64,000 nt of DNA. Origin: Flavobacterium sp. GTDB lineage: Bacteria; Bacteroidota; Bacteroidia; Flavobacteriales; Flavobacteriaceae. Positions within the stretch are counted from its first letter, which is position 1. Each line of letters opens with the position of its first letter. Below, one piece after another: positions 47,145 through 56,198 of this stretch. The translations under genes were made by a program, and so were the position numbers. The notes beneath the pieces are model-generated. The model made no database searches. It was given only the letters and a program-made list of their open reading frames with translations, and was not told where the DNA came from. The stretch spans positions 229,116 through 293,115 of the forward strand of contig JACMLU010000023.1 of assembly GCA_014379405.1 (NCBI GenBank), given 5' to 3'.

Positions 47145-47295
47145 AAAACCTTTTTAATATTACCTTATTTTCTCATATTACACCCTCTCAATATTAAAAG
47201 GAAATAAGTATGAATTTTTGTTTTTCTTCCTCACACTAACTCTCAAACAGGAGAGGAAAAATAAGGTTGAAAATTAATTTTTATTTTAAATTTAA

Positions 47296-48549
47296 CTAGC
47301 TGTCAAATTCTTCTTTTAATATTCTCATTACATCTAGAATAGTTTCTTCTTCAAGATCTGTTCTTCTAACCAAATCATTTACATCTTGTTTCAAAATACT
47401 TTTTGCAGTATCCAAACCAATTTTTGCAAATTCTTCGATTACCCATTCTTCAATCTCATCTGAAAACTCTGTTAATTCAACATCATCATCATCTGCAACT
47501 GTACCGGCAACATCTCCTTCACGAATAACGTCAAGCTCGTAACCCGTTAACTGTCCAGCCAATTTAATATTGTGCCCACCTCTACCAATTGCTTTAGAAA
47601 CTTCCTCCAATTTCAAGAAAACTTCCGCTCTTTTTGTTTCTTCATTAATCTTGATGGAAGAAACTTTTGCAGGGCTCAATGCTCTTGTAATGTACAATTG
47701 AATATTGCTGGTATAATTGATAACATCAATATTTTCATTTCCTAATTCACGAACGATACCGTGAATACGAGAACCTTTCATTCCCACACAAGCTCCAACT
47801 GGATCAATTCTGTCATCATAAGAATCAACGGCTACTTTTGCTTTTTCACCAGGAATTCTAACTACATTTTTCACCATAATCAAACCGTCGAAAACTTCTG
47901 GAATTTCTTGTTCAAATAATTTTTCCAAGAACTTTTCAGAAGTTCTGGACATAATAATTTGAGGTTTATTTCCTTTTAACTCTACACTTTCGATAATTCC
48001 ACGAACATTATCTCCTTTTCTAAAGAAATCCGATGGAATTTGTTTTTCTTTTGGCAAAACAATTTCGTTTCCTTCATCATCCACCAAAATTACGACTCTT
48101 GGACGAACGTGATGCACTTCGGCAGTATAAATTTCGCCTATTAAATCTTTAAATTGCTTGTAAAGATTGGTATTGTCATGTTCATGAATCTTAGAAATCA
48201 AATTTTGACGCAATGCCAAAATAGCTCTTCGCCCTAGATCTATCAACTTCACCTCTTCAGAAACTTCTTCACCGATTTCAAAATCAGGTTCAATTTTTCT
48301 AGCTTCAGTTAATGTAATTTCCAAATGATCTAAATCCAAATCATCATCAGCAACAATTACTCTTCTTTGCCAGATTTCCATATCCCCTTTATCAGGATTG
48401 ATAATAATGTCAAAATTATCATCAGATCCGAATTTTTTCTTCAATGCATTTCTGAATACATCTTCTAATATCGCCATAAGCGTTACACGATCAATAAGTT
48501 TATCATCTTTAAACTCTGAAAATGAATCGATTAATGCTAAATTTTCCAT
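47296..48549 (-). CDS. nusA: transcription termination/antitermination protein NusA
   Basis: A 417-residue factor that modulates RNA polymerase pausing and termination. The N-terminal polymerase-binding domain (1-130), S1 domain (about 135-200), and two KH domains (VGACVGMKGSRIHGIVRELGNENIDVI and AIGRGGHNIKLAGQLTGYELDVI) are present. The C-terminal acidic repeats of the E. coli protein are absent, replaced by a short helical tail. It lies between rimP and infB, the standard order. In E. coli the operon is regulated by NusA itself through leader termination, which is relevant to the hairpin at 49042-49062. Confidence 0.97.
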   Translation of the reverse strand: MENLALIDSFSEFKDDKLIDRVTLMAILEDVFRNALKKKFGSDDNFDIIINPDKGDMEIWQRRVIVADDDLDLDHLEITLTEARKIEPDFEIGEEVSEEVKLIDLGRRAILALRQNLISKIHEHDNTNLYKQFKDLIGEIYTAEVHHVRPRVVILVDDEGNEIVLPKEKQIPSDFFRKGDNVRGIIESVELKGNKPQIIMSRTSEKFLEKLFEQEIPEVFDGLIMVKNVVRIPGEKAKVAVDSYDDRIDPVGACVGMKGSRIHGIVRELGNENIDVINYTSNIQLYITRALSPAKVSSIKINEETKRAEVFLKLEEVSKAIGRGGHNIKLAGQLTGYELDVIREGDVAGTVADDDDVELTEFSDEIEEWVIEEFAKIGLDTAKSILKQDVNDLVRRTDLEEETILDVMRILKEEFDS

Positions 48550-48562
48550 GCCAACTATTTAA

Positions 48563-49027
48563 TTAAAATGTTACTGTAACAATTGCTTCTTTTATTTCCG
48601 TATAAGGTATCTCTTGTCTTTTTTGGACAGTTTCCTTCCCTTTTCCTATTTTTTTCGGCTCTCTGGCTTCCCACGACAAAATTATAAAATTATCATTAGC
48701 TTCAACCAATTCTGCTTCAATTGTTTGAGTTTCAAATTTTACTATTAGTGTTCTGCCAAGGTTTTTCTTGTATTGTCTAACCAATTTTAATGGCGACCCT
48801 ACTCCCACCGAAGCCACTTCTAAAGAAAAATCCTGCTCTTCTCTATCTAAATTGTTATCAATAGCACGACTGACATCGATACAATCCTGCAAAACAACTC
48901 CATTATCTCCATCTATGTTCACAATGATCTTAAAACTATCGGTTATCATCAAATCTATGAGGAAAATAGAAGGTTTTTCAAGCAATACCTGAGTTAGTAA
49001 ATCGTTAACTTTATCTTTAAATGTCAT
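48563..49027 (-). CDS. rimP: ribosome maturation factor RimP
   Basis: A 154-residue 30S assembly factor. The start [11 protein letters not shown] (ATG at 49027) is preferred to one seven codons upstream because homologs begin near this point. Family phrases include [45 protein letters not shown], the RimP N-terminal domain, followed by the SH3-like C-terminal domain. First gene of the rimP-nusA-infB operon, 13 bases from nusA. Confidence 0.95.
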   Translation of the reverse strand: MTFKDKVNDLLTQVLLEKPSIFLIDLMITDSFKIIVNIDGDNGVVLQDCIDVSRAIDNNLDREEQDFSLEVASVGVGSPLKLVRQYKKNLGRTLIVKFETQTIEAELVEANDNFIILSWEAREPKKIGKGKETVQKRQEIPYTEIKEAIVTVTF

Positions 49028-49062
49028 ATTTTTTATAAAAAGAGGCACGCATTGCGTGCCTC
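49028..49062 (-). promoter_or_regulatory. terminator-like hairpin in the rimP leader (candidate attenuator)
   Basis: On the minus strand: GAGGCACGC, loop AAT, GCGTGCCTC, then TTTTTATAAAAAAT and the rimP ATG. The 9-bp GC-rich stem followed by T5 has the form of an intrinsic terminator. It lies between the operon promoter (49092-49120) and the first codon, and no minus-strand gene lies upstream that it could serve. An attenuator or a start-codon access control is therefore the likely use. Confidence 0.6.
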
Positions 49063-49091
49063 ATTATCTAGTTTTTTAATAAATAACAGTG

Positions 49092-49120
49092 CAAATATAG
49101 TGTTTTTTTTATAAATCAAA
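49092..49120 (-). promoter_or_regulatory. promoter for rimP-nusA-infB
   Basis: On the minus strand: TTTG, 17 bases, TATATTTG, about 65 bases upstream of the rimP ATG. Confidence 0.65.
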
Positions 49121-49206
49121 AATGATTGTTTTTTGTTTAATTTTTTTGTAAATTTAATCGCCCTAATTTTTCTTCCATTTTACTAAATAATTTAATACTT
49201 TTAATT

Positions 49207-50031
49207 ATGAAACGGATTTTAGTACCAACCGATTTTTCCAAATATTCTGAGGAAGCCTTGAAACTAGCCTCGCAAATTGCCCGAAAATACGACAGCGAAA
49301 TCATCTTACTCCATATGTTGGAATTACCCCATCAAGGAAGTGACGCTATGGGAGGCGGAAAAAGCATTCCTGAAATTATGCATTTCAAAGACAGAGCCAT
49401 TAGCAATCTAGAAGAATTAATGGATTCAGAATATTTAAAAGAAATCAATGTTTCCGAAGCTATTGAATTCAAAAAAGTACACGAAGGGATTTTAGACTCC
49501 TGCGAAAAAAACAATGTCGATTTAATCATAATGGGGTCTCATGGAACATCGGGATTTGACGAATTACTGGTTGGCTCCAATGCTGAGAAAGTGGTTCGGT
49601 ATTCAAAAATCCCTGTTTTGGTAGTAAAAAAAGAAGCTCAAGATTTTAAAGCAAGAAATTTTGTTTTCGCATCAGATTTTTCGAAGGAAACCCGAAAACC
49701 ATTCAAGAAAATGATTGAATTTGCGAAAATTTTCAATTCTAATTTGTATTTGGTAATGATTAGCACACCCAATAGTTTTAAAACCACTCGTGATGCCGAA
49801 AAAATCATGCATGATTTTGTGGCCAATTACAACATCGAAAACTATTCTACACACCTTTATAACGATACCAATATAGAAAACGGAATCATTAATTTCGCCA
49901 ATAGTGTTGATGCAGATTTAATTGGAATATGCACCCATGGCAGAACAGGATTAGCCCATTTTTTTAACGGAAGCATAGGCGAAGAACTTGTAAATCACGC
50001 CGTAAAACCCGTGATAACTTTCAAAATCTAA
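49207..50031 (+). CDS. tandem universal stress protein
   Basis: A 274-residue protein made of two UspA domains (about 1-142 and 147-274). Both have the ATP-binding type signature: GSHGTSGFDELLVGSNAEKVV in the first and THGRTGLAHFFNGSIGEELV in the second. Tandem Usp proteins of this size are common in Bacteroidota and probably bind adenine nucleotides; the cellular role is general stress adaptation. It is divergent from rimP and has its own terminator. Confidence 0.93.
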   Translation: MKRILVPTDFSKYSEEALKLASQIARKYDSEIILLHMLELPHQGSDAMGGGKSIPEIMHFKDRAISNLEELMDSEYLKEINVSEAIEFKKVHEGILDSCEKNNVDLIIMGSHGTSGFDELLVGSNAEKVVRYSKIPVLVVKKEAQDFKARNFVFASDFSKETRKPFKKMIEFAKIFNSNLYLVMISTPNSFKTTRDAEKIMHDFVANYNIENYSTHLYNDTNIENGIINFANSVDADLIGICTHGRTGLAHFFNGSIGEELVNHAVKPVITFKI

Positions 50032-50063
50032 ATTACACAAAAAAATACTTCACAAATTTGCAT

Positions 50064-50096
50064 AAAAAAACCTCTCAAATATTGAGAGGTTTTTTT
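50064..50096 (+). terminator. terminator after uspA
   Basis: A 15-bp perfect stem: seven A residues, CCTCTCAA, loop ATA, TTGAGAGG and T residues. It also ends just before the 3' end of the minus-strand tRNA gene and may terminate both. Confidence 0.93.
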
Positions 50097-50097
50097 G

Positions 50098-50168
50098 TTG
50101 GTCTACAAGGACTCGAACCTTGAAAGACTGCACCAAAAACAGTTGTGTTACCATTACACCATAGACCA
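50098..50168 (-). tRNA. tRNA-Gln (UUG)
   Basis: On the minus strand a full cloverleaf can be drawn: acceptor TGGTCTA / TAGACCA, D-arm with AATGGTAAC, anticodon stem ACTGT / GCAGT around loop TTTTGGT (anticodon TTG), and T-arm CAAGG-TTCGAGT-CCTTG. The discriminator is A and the CCA end is not encoded. A consensus promoter lies 24 bases upstream. Confidence 0.95.
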
Positions 50169-50191
50169 ATTCCATTGCTGTTAAGCGAGTG

Positions 50192-50222
50192 CAAATTTAA
50201 TACAAATTTTAATTTGTACAAA
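50192..50222 (-). promoter_or_regulatory. promoter for tRNA-Gln
   Basis: On the minus strand: TTTG, 19 bases, TAAATTTG, 24 bases before the tRNA 5' end. The rest of the gap up to 50405 shows only AT-rich sequence and no clear promoter for the DUF2723 gene. Confidence 0.7.
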
Positions 50223-50405
50223 TTTTTAATGCCTTTTTATCAAAAAAAAAATTCAATGTGATTTTTAAAACCCCTAAACGTTTAGAAAACAACACTCTCG
50301 GATCGTCTAATTGTTTTTTGGAAATTTTTGTTAATGCTCGTGACATTAAATAAAAAAACATTTTCTTTGTGTTTTGAAAATAAAACTAAATTTTAGTCCT
50401 TAAAT

Positions 50406-53400
50406 ATGGCAACATTCAATTTCAATAAATGGAATACAATCACCGGTTGGTGTGTCTTTGCAATCGCTTTATTAACCTACACACTCACGGTTGAACCTAC
50501 AATGAGCTTTTGGGATTGTGGTGAATATATTTCAACATCGGCAAAACTTGAAGTTGGACATCCACCTGGAGCTCCATTATTTCAAATGATTGGTGCCTTT
50601 TTCGCTATGTTTGCAATGGACGACAAACATATTGCATTGATGGTAAATATGATGTCTGTTTTTTCAAGTGCATTTACCATTTTATTTATGTTTTGGTCAT
50701 CCTCGATGATCTTAAAAAAAATAATTTCACAATTTTCAGAACTAGATAAAAACAATTCAATCGTAATTCTCGGAAGTTCTTTTGTTGGAGCTTTGGCTTA
50801 CACCTTTTCTGATAGTTTCTGGGCAAGTGCTGTAGAAGCTGAAGTTTATGCAATGGCTTCCTTGTTTATAGCTTTGCTTTTTTGGTTGGGTTTGCGCTGG
50901 GAACAAGACATGGATTCACCAAGGGGCAATAAATGGTTATTAATCATTTCGTTGGTGGTCGGGCTTACATTTGGAGTCCACTTTATGGCATTGTTGACCA
51001 TACCAGCCATAGGGTTTCTTTATTATTTCAAGCATTACAAAGTAATCACCACCAAAAACTTCATCGTTGCCAATGTAGTTGTTATTGCCGTATTGCTGTT
51101 TATTTTCAAATTATTGTTGCCTTTGACTATGGCTTTCTTTGGTAAAACGGAAGTTTTTATGGTCAATAATTTAGGTATGCCTTTCAATTCGGGAACAATT
51201 TTTGTCGTTTTACTTCTTATAGCCTTTTTCTATTTTGGTTTAAAATACACTCATAATAAAGGTTACGTTCACTACAACACACTTATATTATGTATTCTTT
51301 TCATCTTGATTGGGTTTTCCACATGGATGATGCTGCCAATTCGTGCCAATGCAAATACAGTTATTAATGAAAATAAACCTTCAGATGCTCGAGAGGTTTT
51401 GGCTTATTACAATAGAGAACAATACGGCTCAAATCCATTGTTTTATGGCCCACAATACACCGAAGCTTTTGCTGGTTTAGACAAAAACAATCCTTATCTA
51501 GACAAGGCTCCCAACTATGAAAGAGATTATACAACTGGAAAATATGTCATTGTAAACAATTTCAAAAATGCGGAACAAAATAGCGATGATGCCCAAAAAA
51601 CTATTTTACCAAGACTTTGGAGCAGCGAAAATATCGAGAATTACATCAACTTTACTAATCCACCAGAATTTAGATTAAATCCTGATTATTCTTATGAGGA
51701 TGATTTACAAAAATACGGAATCGACCCGAGCAAACTTTCGGAAGAGGATTACAACAAAGCTATAGCTCAATTAAAGGGTGAAGTCGAAAAAACCATAACC
51801 GAATTCAGACAAGCTTATGCACAGAAGCAAATTGACAATGAAGGCTATGTGAAATTCTTGAGGAGCTACGGCGATTATTTAATTATCGAAAAACCTACAA
51901 CGGCCGACAATTTGAGATTTATGGTTGAATACCAGTTTGGCTATATGTATTTCAGGTATTTGATGTGGAATTTTGTTGGTCGCCAAAGCGATGTTCAAGG
52001 AAGATATGATTATCAAGATGGAAACTGGCTTAGCGGAATTCCATTTATAGACGAATTGCATTTAGGGTCTCAACAAAATCTACCTTCGGACGTATTGAAC
52101 AATAAAGGACGCAATGTTTATTTCTTTCTTCCTTTAATTTTAGGACTCATCGGGATAATGTATCACGCTAGCAAGGATCGAAAAAGTTTTTATGTACTTC
52201 TCGTTTTATTCCTATTTATGGGAATAGCCTTGAAAATTTACTTAAACGAAAGACCATTTGAACCTCGTGAAAGAGATTATGCTTTAGTAGGCTCTTTTTA
52301 CGTATTCGCCATTTGGATAGGATTTGGAGTATATGCATTGTACGAAAGCGCCAAAAACTATTTAGCTCCAAAAATAGCGGGACCAATAATTATCGCAGCC
52401 TCTTTGCTGGCCGTTCCAGTGTTGATGGCTTGCCAAAACTGGGATGACCACGACCGTTCAGGAAGATATACCGCAACAGCATTGGCAAAAGCCTATTTAA
52501 ATTCTTGCGATCCAAATGCTATTTTGTTCACCATTGGCGACAACGACACCTTCCCGCTTTGGTACGCACAAGAGATTGAACACGTGCGAACCGATGTTAA
52601 AATTGTAAACACAAGTTTGTTTATGACGGATTGGTACATTGACCAAATGAAAACCAAAACTTACGAATCAAATCCCTTACCTATTTCTTTTAATCATAAT
52701 GAATATGTAGGTGATAAATTAGATTATGTGGCTCATATTCCAAAAACGGAAAGTCGTTGGGACATCAAAGATTTTATCAATTTTATTAAAAATCCAAAAT
52801 CTACCGTTGAGATGCAAAATGGTCAAACTATCCATTTTTATCCAACGAATAAAATCAGGATTGCAATTGACAAAAATACAATTATCCAGAACAAAGTAGT
52901 GGCCGCAAAATTCAACGACTCCATTGTATCTTATATAGACATTGACATCAAAGGAAATGCACTATACAAAAACAGGTTGATGATGCTTGACGTTTTAGCC
53001 AACAATAACTGGAAACGACCTATCTATTTTAGCCCTGGAGCATTTGACGATGAAGATTATTTATGGATGAAAAGCTACCTTCAACTGGAAGGAATGGTCT
53101 ATAAATTAGTTCCAATTAAAACAAAAATCGACAAAGACACCAACCCAATGGATATGGGCGGAATTGATGCGGACAAAATGTATTCTATTGTTATGAAATG
53201 GGATTGGGGAAATAGTGATGGAAATATTTATCACGATCCAGAAACCAGAAAAAACAGTATTTCTTATCGATCAGTTCTCTCTAGATTAATGGACAAATTG
53301 ATTGCCGAAGGAAAAATGGACAAGGCGAAAAACGTGATCGAATTGGCCATAACAAAAATGCCTTTGGAGAAATTCGGCTATTATTCAATGGTAGAGCCTT

Positions 53401-53678
53401 TTGCCAAGGGATATTATCAAGTAGGCGAAAAAGCAAAAGCACAAGAACTTTTAGGGAAATTAGTATCCAAATACCAAGAAAACCTTAACTATTATGGAAA
53501 ACTTGGACTTTCAGACCAAAATGACATTGCGATAGATATTATTACCGACATCGAACGCTACAGAAGCTTGTTGAAAGTAATGAAAGAAAGTGGTGATATT
53601 GCTTTTTATAACAAAAACAGGGCACCATTCAATACTTACATCAAGATTTTTGAGCATTTTGGGCGCGATAGAGAATAA
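50406..53678 (+). CDS. DUF2723 family glycosyltransferase-like membrane protein
   Basis: A 1090-residue protein with about ten to twelve membrane helices in its first two thirds and a soluble C-terminal region (about 770-1090) with helical repeats. The N-terminal phrase TLTVEPTMSFWDCGEYISTSAKLEVGHPPGAPLF is the DUF2723 signature, with an acidic DCGE group as in GT-C glycosyltransferases. The human relative TMEM260 is a protein O-mannosyltransferase, so protein glycosylation on the periplasmic side is a sensible inference for an organism group known for O-glycosylated secreted proteins. It is monocistronic, with a 13-bp terminator hairpin. Confidence 0.88.
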   Translation: MATFNFNKWNTITGWCVFAIALLTYTLTVEPTMSFWDCGEYISTSAKLEVGHPPGAPLFQMIGAFFAMFAMDDKHIALMVNMMSVFSSAFTILFMFWSSSMILKKIISQFSELDKNNSIVILGSSFVGALAYTFSDSFWASAVEAEVYAMASLFIALLFWLGLRWEQDMDSPRGNKWLLIISLVVGLTFGVHFMALLTIPAIGFLYYFKHYKVITTKNFIVANVVVIAVLLFIFKLLLPLTMAFFGKTEVFMVNNLGMPFNSGTIFVVLLLIAFFYFGLKYTHNKGYVHYNTLILCILFILIGFSTWMMLPIRANANTVINENKPSDAREVLAYYNREQYGSNPLFYGPQYTEAFAGLDKNNPYLDKAPNYERDYTTGKYVIVNNFKNAEQNSDDAQKTILPRLWSSENIENYINFTNPPEFRLNPDYSYEDDLQKYGIDPSKLSEEDYNKAIAQLKGEVEKTITEFRQAYAQKQIDNEGYVKFLRSYGDYLIIEKPTTADNLRFMVEYQFGYMYFRYLMWNFVGRQSDVQGRYDYQDGNWLSGIPFIDELHLGSQQNLPSDVLNNKGRNVYFFLPLILGLIGIMYHASKDRKSFYVLLVLFLFMGIALKIYLNERPFEPRERDYALVGSFYVFAIWIGFGVYALYESAKNYLAPKIAGPIIIAASLLAVPVLMACQNWDDHDRSGRYTATALAKAYLNSCDPNAILFTIGDNDTFPLWYAQEIEHVRTDVKIVNTSLFMTDWYIDQMKTKTYESNPLPISFNHNEYVGDKLDYVAHIPKTESRWDIKDFINFIKNPKSTVEMQNGQTIHFYPTNKIRIAIDKNTIIQNKVVAAKFNDSIVSYIDIDIKGNALYKNRLMMLDVLANNNWKRPIYFSPGAFDDEDYLWMKSYLQLEGMVYKLVPIKTKIDKDTNPMDMGGIDADKMYSIVMKWDWGNSDGNIYHDPETRKNSISYRSVLSRLMDKLIAEGKMDKAKNVIELAITKMPLEKFGYYSMVEPFAKGYYQVGEKAKAQELLGKLVSKYQENLNYYGKLGLSDQNDIAIDIITDIERYRSLLKVMKESGDIAFYNKNRAPFNTYIKIFEHFGRDRE

Positions 53679-53701
53679 CAAATTTTGAAAAAATGAAAAT
53701 T

Positions 53702-53741
53702 AAAAAATGTAGCGCTGTTGAAAAATGCCGCTACATTTTTT
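53702..53741 (+). terminator. terminator after the DUF2723 gene
   Basis: A 13-bp stem: six A residues then TGTAGCG, paired with CGCTACA and T residues, around a 14-base loop. Confidence 0.88.
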
Positions 53742-53766
53742 GTTTTAATTGACAAAAACTTCAATC

Positions 53767-54399
53767 ATGAGTTTCTACTGGATAAAAACAAACGCATTCA
53801 TTAAAAAAACATTCTCGAATTATGTTTGGGATGTTTCCAATACTGAAAACAAAATCTACCTCACTTTTGACGATGGTCCAATTCCTGAAATAACGGAATG
53901 GGTTCTTGAAGAGTTACAAAAACACAATGCCAAAGCCACGTTTTTCTGCATTGGCCATAACATTGAAAAACATCCCGATATTTTCGAAAAAGTAATCGAA
54001 AATGGACATTCCGTCGGTAATCATACTTTCAATCATTTAAACGGATGGAAAACAGCTACTGAGGAATATATAGAAAACAGTCGTCAGTGGTCAGTGGTCA
54101 GTGGTCTGTCTCCAAACAGCAAACTTTTTAGACCACCTTACGGCAAAATAAAATCCTCACAGTCCAAAAAACTGCAACAATTAGGTTACAAAATAATTAT
54201 GTGGGATGTTTTGAGTGCCGATTATGACACCACTATTACTCCAGAAAAATGCCTGGAAAATGTACTGAAAAATGTAAGCTCGGGAAGCATAATTGTATTC
54301 CACGACAGTGTTAAAGCATTTCCAAACCTGAAATATACTTTACCTAAAGCGTTGAAATATTGGAAAGAAAAAGGTTTTGTGTTCGAAAAACTTGATTAA
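53767..54399 (+). CDS. polysaccharide deacetylase (NodB homology domain)
   Basis: A 210-residue CE4-type deacetylase from the start MSFYWIKTNAF; an upstream TTG was rejected. Metal and catalytic motifs are visible: TFDDGP, with the aspartates of motif 1, HSVGNHTFNH, the zinc-binding histidines of motif 2, and FRPPYGK, motif 3. A heptanucleotide repeat sits in frame between motifs 2 and 3 and encodes QWSVVSGL. There is no signal peptide, so the substrate (peptidoglycan, chitin-like or other N-acetylated glycan) and location are open. It overlaps the convergent thioredoxin-like gene by four bases. Confidence 0.9.
   Translation: MSFYWIKTNAFIKKTFSNYVWDVSNTENKIYLTFDDGPIPEITEWVLEELQKHNAKATFFCIGHNIEKHPDIFEKVIENGHSVGNHTFNHLNGWKTATEEYIENSRQWSVVSGLSPNSKLFRPPYGKIKSSQSKKLQQLGYKIIMWDVLSADYDTTITPEKCLENVLKNVSSGSIIVFHDSVKAFPNLKYTLPKALKYWKEKGFVFEKLD
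54084..54111. repeat. heptanucleotide repeat inside the deacetylase gene
   Basis: Three perfect units TCAGTGG followed by a degenerate fourth, period 7. Three units equal 21 bases, so the reading frame is kept. Confidence 0.92.
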
Positions 54400-54692
54400 A
54401 GATGTTCCTGAACCAGTCCAATTATAGTATTGGCATCCAATTCACCAGATTGTCTCCAGATCATTTGACCTCCTTTATAAATCATTAAAGTAGGAAGTCC
54501 CTTGATGCGCAAAGCATCGGCTAGTTCTTGATTTTTATCAACATCAATTTTTATCACTTTTGCCTTGTCGCCTAGAGCTGCGGCAACATCCCGAATTACA
54601 GGATGCATCGAAACAGATGATTCATTCCAATCTGTGTAAAAATCAATTAACACAGGGACTTGAGTGCTTATAAGTTCTCCAAATTTTGACAT
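54396..54692 (-). CDS. thioredoxin-fold protein without active-site cysteines
   Basis: A 98-residue protein with a normal thioredoxin fold pattern: VLIDFYTDWNESSVSMHPVI, KVIKIDVDKNQELADALRIKGLPTLMIYKGGQ. The cis-proline loop GLPTLMIYKGG is conserved, but the WCGPCK active site is replaced by WNESSV and the protein has no cysteine at all. It therefore cannot do thiol-disulfide exchange. A chaperone-like or binding role, as in other redox-dead thioredoxins, is possible. A TACATTTG box lies upstream on its strand (54744-54751). Confidence 0.88.
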   Translation of the reverse strand: MSKFGELISTQVPVLIDFYTDWNESSVSMHPVIRDVAAALGDKAKVIKIDVDKNQELADALRIKGLPTLMIYKGGQMIWRQSGELDANTIIGLVQEHL

Positions 54693-54765
54693 AAAATCAA
54701 CGAATTTAATTTTCTAAATCTATTGCAAAGAGATATTATTTTACAAATGTAGCATTTTAAACGAA

Positions 54766-56001
54766 TTAAGCTACATTGCGACCTTTTTTTAGTTCGATAA
54801 CCGTAATTTCAGGCATTATTCCTACTCTTCCAGAATATGCATGAAAGCCAAAGCCTCTATTTACATAAACATACCTTCCCATATTTTCATACAAACCAGC
54901 CCATTGTTTATAAATATATTGTATCGGGCTCCATTTAATTACTCCAGGAATTTCTATGCCAAATTGCATTCCATGAGTATGACCCGACAAAGTTAAATGG
55001 AAATTTTTATCGTGATTATTTATTTCTGCATCCCAATGACTTGGATCGTGACTCATCAAAATTTTAAAATCTTCTTTTGACAATCCATTCGATGCTTTTT
55101 GCAAATCACCTACTTTTTTAAATTTAACACCCCAGTTTTCGACTCCAACCAAGGCGATTTTATCGGTTCCATTTTCGATAAAAGTATGCTCGTTCAACAT
55201 TAATTTGAAGTCAATTTGTTGATGTAAATCTTTTATGTCCTGAAAATTCTTTTCTTTGGCTGCTTCCGAAGGCCAAGTTACATATTCGCCATAATCATGA
55301 TTTCCAAGAACCGAATATTTGCCATACTTGTGTTCCTTTATTCTCCTGAAGGTGTCAATCCAAGGATGCATTTCTTTGGCATCGGTGTTTACAATATCAC
55401 CGGTAAACAATATCAAGTCAGAGTTTTGTTCGTTAATCAAATCTATAGCATAATTAATTTTTTCTGGATTGTCAAAGCTTCCGCTATGCACATCGGATAT
55501 GTGTGTTATGGTCAAACCATCAAAAGCATCCGGTAAATCAGGAAAAAATATAGCTTGTTTGATCACTTTGTAGTTGTATTTTCCCATTGTCACGCCATAT
55601 AATAAGGACAAAAACGGAACTGCCGCTATTCCCAATCCTATTTGGCTGACAAATTTTCGCCTTGAAGCAAGGAAATCAACACTGTCGTTGAATTTTGCAA
55701 AATGATTAACAGATCCAAAACCAATTCTAAAAATGTCTTCGCCAAACAGCACCAAAGTCAAAATAATTTTGGGAATATAAACCAAAAGAAGCAAGCCAGT
55801 CGCTCGCATACTTTGACCTGTTTGTCCCACAGAACGGTCAAATTGCGTGAAAGAATAAACTATGAATGCTAAAAGAAGAGCGCTTATTATTAAATAGGAA
55901 ACCAAAAAAGATTTCGATTTCACTACTGTCCTTAATGCCTGATAAGCATACAGTTCAACAACAAAAAGAACAAGAACCAATATTAATATGCGTAAAATCA
56001 T
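54766..56001 (-). CDS. membrane-anchored metallophosphoesterase
   Basis: A 411-residue protein from the start MILRILILVLVLFVVELY. The N-terminal half has four membrane helices (to about residue 135), followed by a calcineurin-like phosphoesterase domain with metal-binding motifs THISDVHSGSF, LFTGDIVN, LGNHDYG, SHDPSHWD and SGHTHGMQFG. This plan resembles YkuE/YaeI-type enzymes, which act on lipid-linked or nucleotide substrates at the membrane. An upstream TTG start was rejected. The substrate is unknown. Confidence 0.9.
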   Translation of the reverse strand: MILRILILVLVLFVVELYAYQALRTVVKSKSFLVSYLIISALLLAFIVYSFTQFDRSVGQTGQSMRATGLLLLVYIPKIILTLVLFGEDIFRIGFGSVNHFAKFNDSVDFLASRRKFVSQIGLGIAAVPFLSLLYGVTMGKYNYKVIKQAIFFPDLPDAFDGLTITHISDVHSGSFDNPEKINYAIDLINEQNSDLILFTGDIVNTDAKEMHPWIDTFRRIKEHKYGKYSVLGNHDYGEYVTWPSEAAKEKNFQDIKDLHQQIDFKLMLNEHTFIENGTDKIALVGVENWGVKFKKVGDLQKASNGLSKEDFKILMSHDPSHWDAEINNHDKNFHLTLSGHTHGMQFGIEIPGVIKWSPIQYIYKQWAGLYENMGRYVYVNRGFGFHAYSGRVGIMPEITVIELKKGRNVA

Positions 56002-56096
56002 GGAGATATAAATTTTGTGCAAAATAACGACTTATGAAAACAGCTTAATAAATATTATAATAATTTTAACGTACTAATACAATACAAGCTAAATTT

Positions 56097-56135
56097 AAAA
56101 ATAAAGCTTTCGAATTTTACTAAAGCTTTATTTTT
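56097..56135. terminator. terminator after the secreted protein gene
   Basis: A 14-bp stem: five A residues then TAAAGCTTT, an 11-base loop, AAAGCTTTA then T residues. Confidence 0.85.
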
Positions 56136-56198
56136 TGTAGTTTATCTCATTTGTTTAAAGGATAAATTAGAGTAAGTAAAAGATTATTTTTTAGAACG

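Noticed and set aside
53749..53766. TTG start for the deacetylase
   Set aside because: The ATG at 53767 gives the usual N-terminus and no support exists for the extension.
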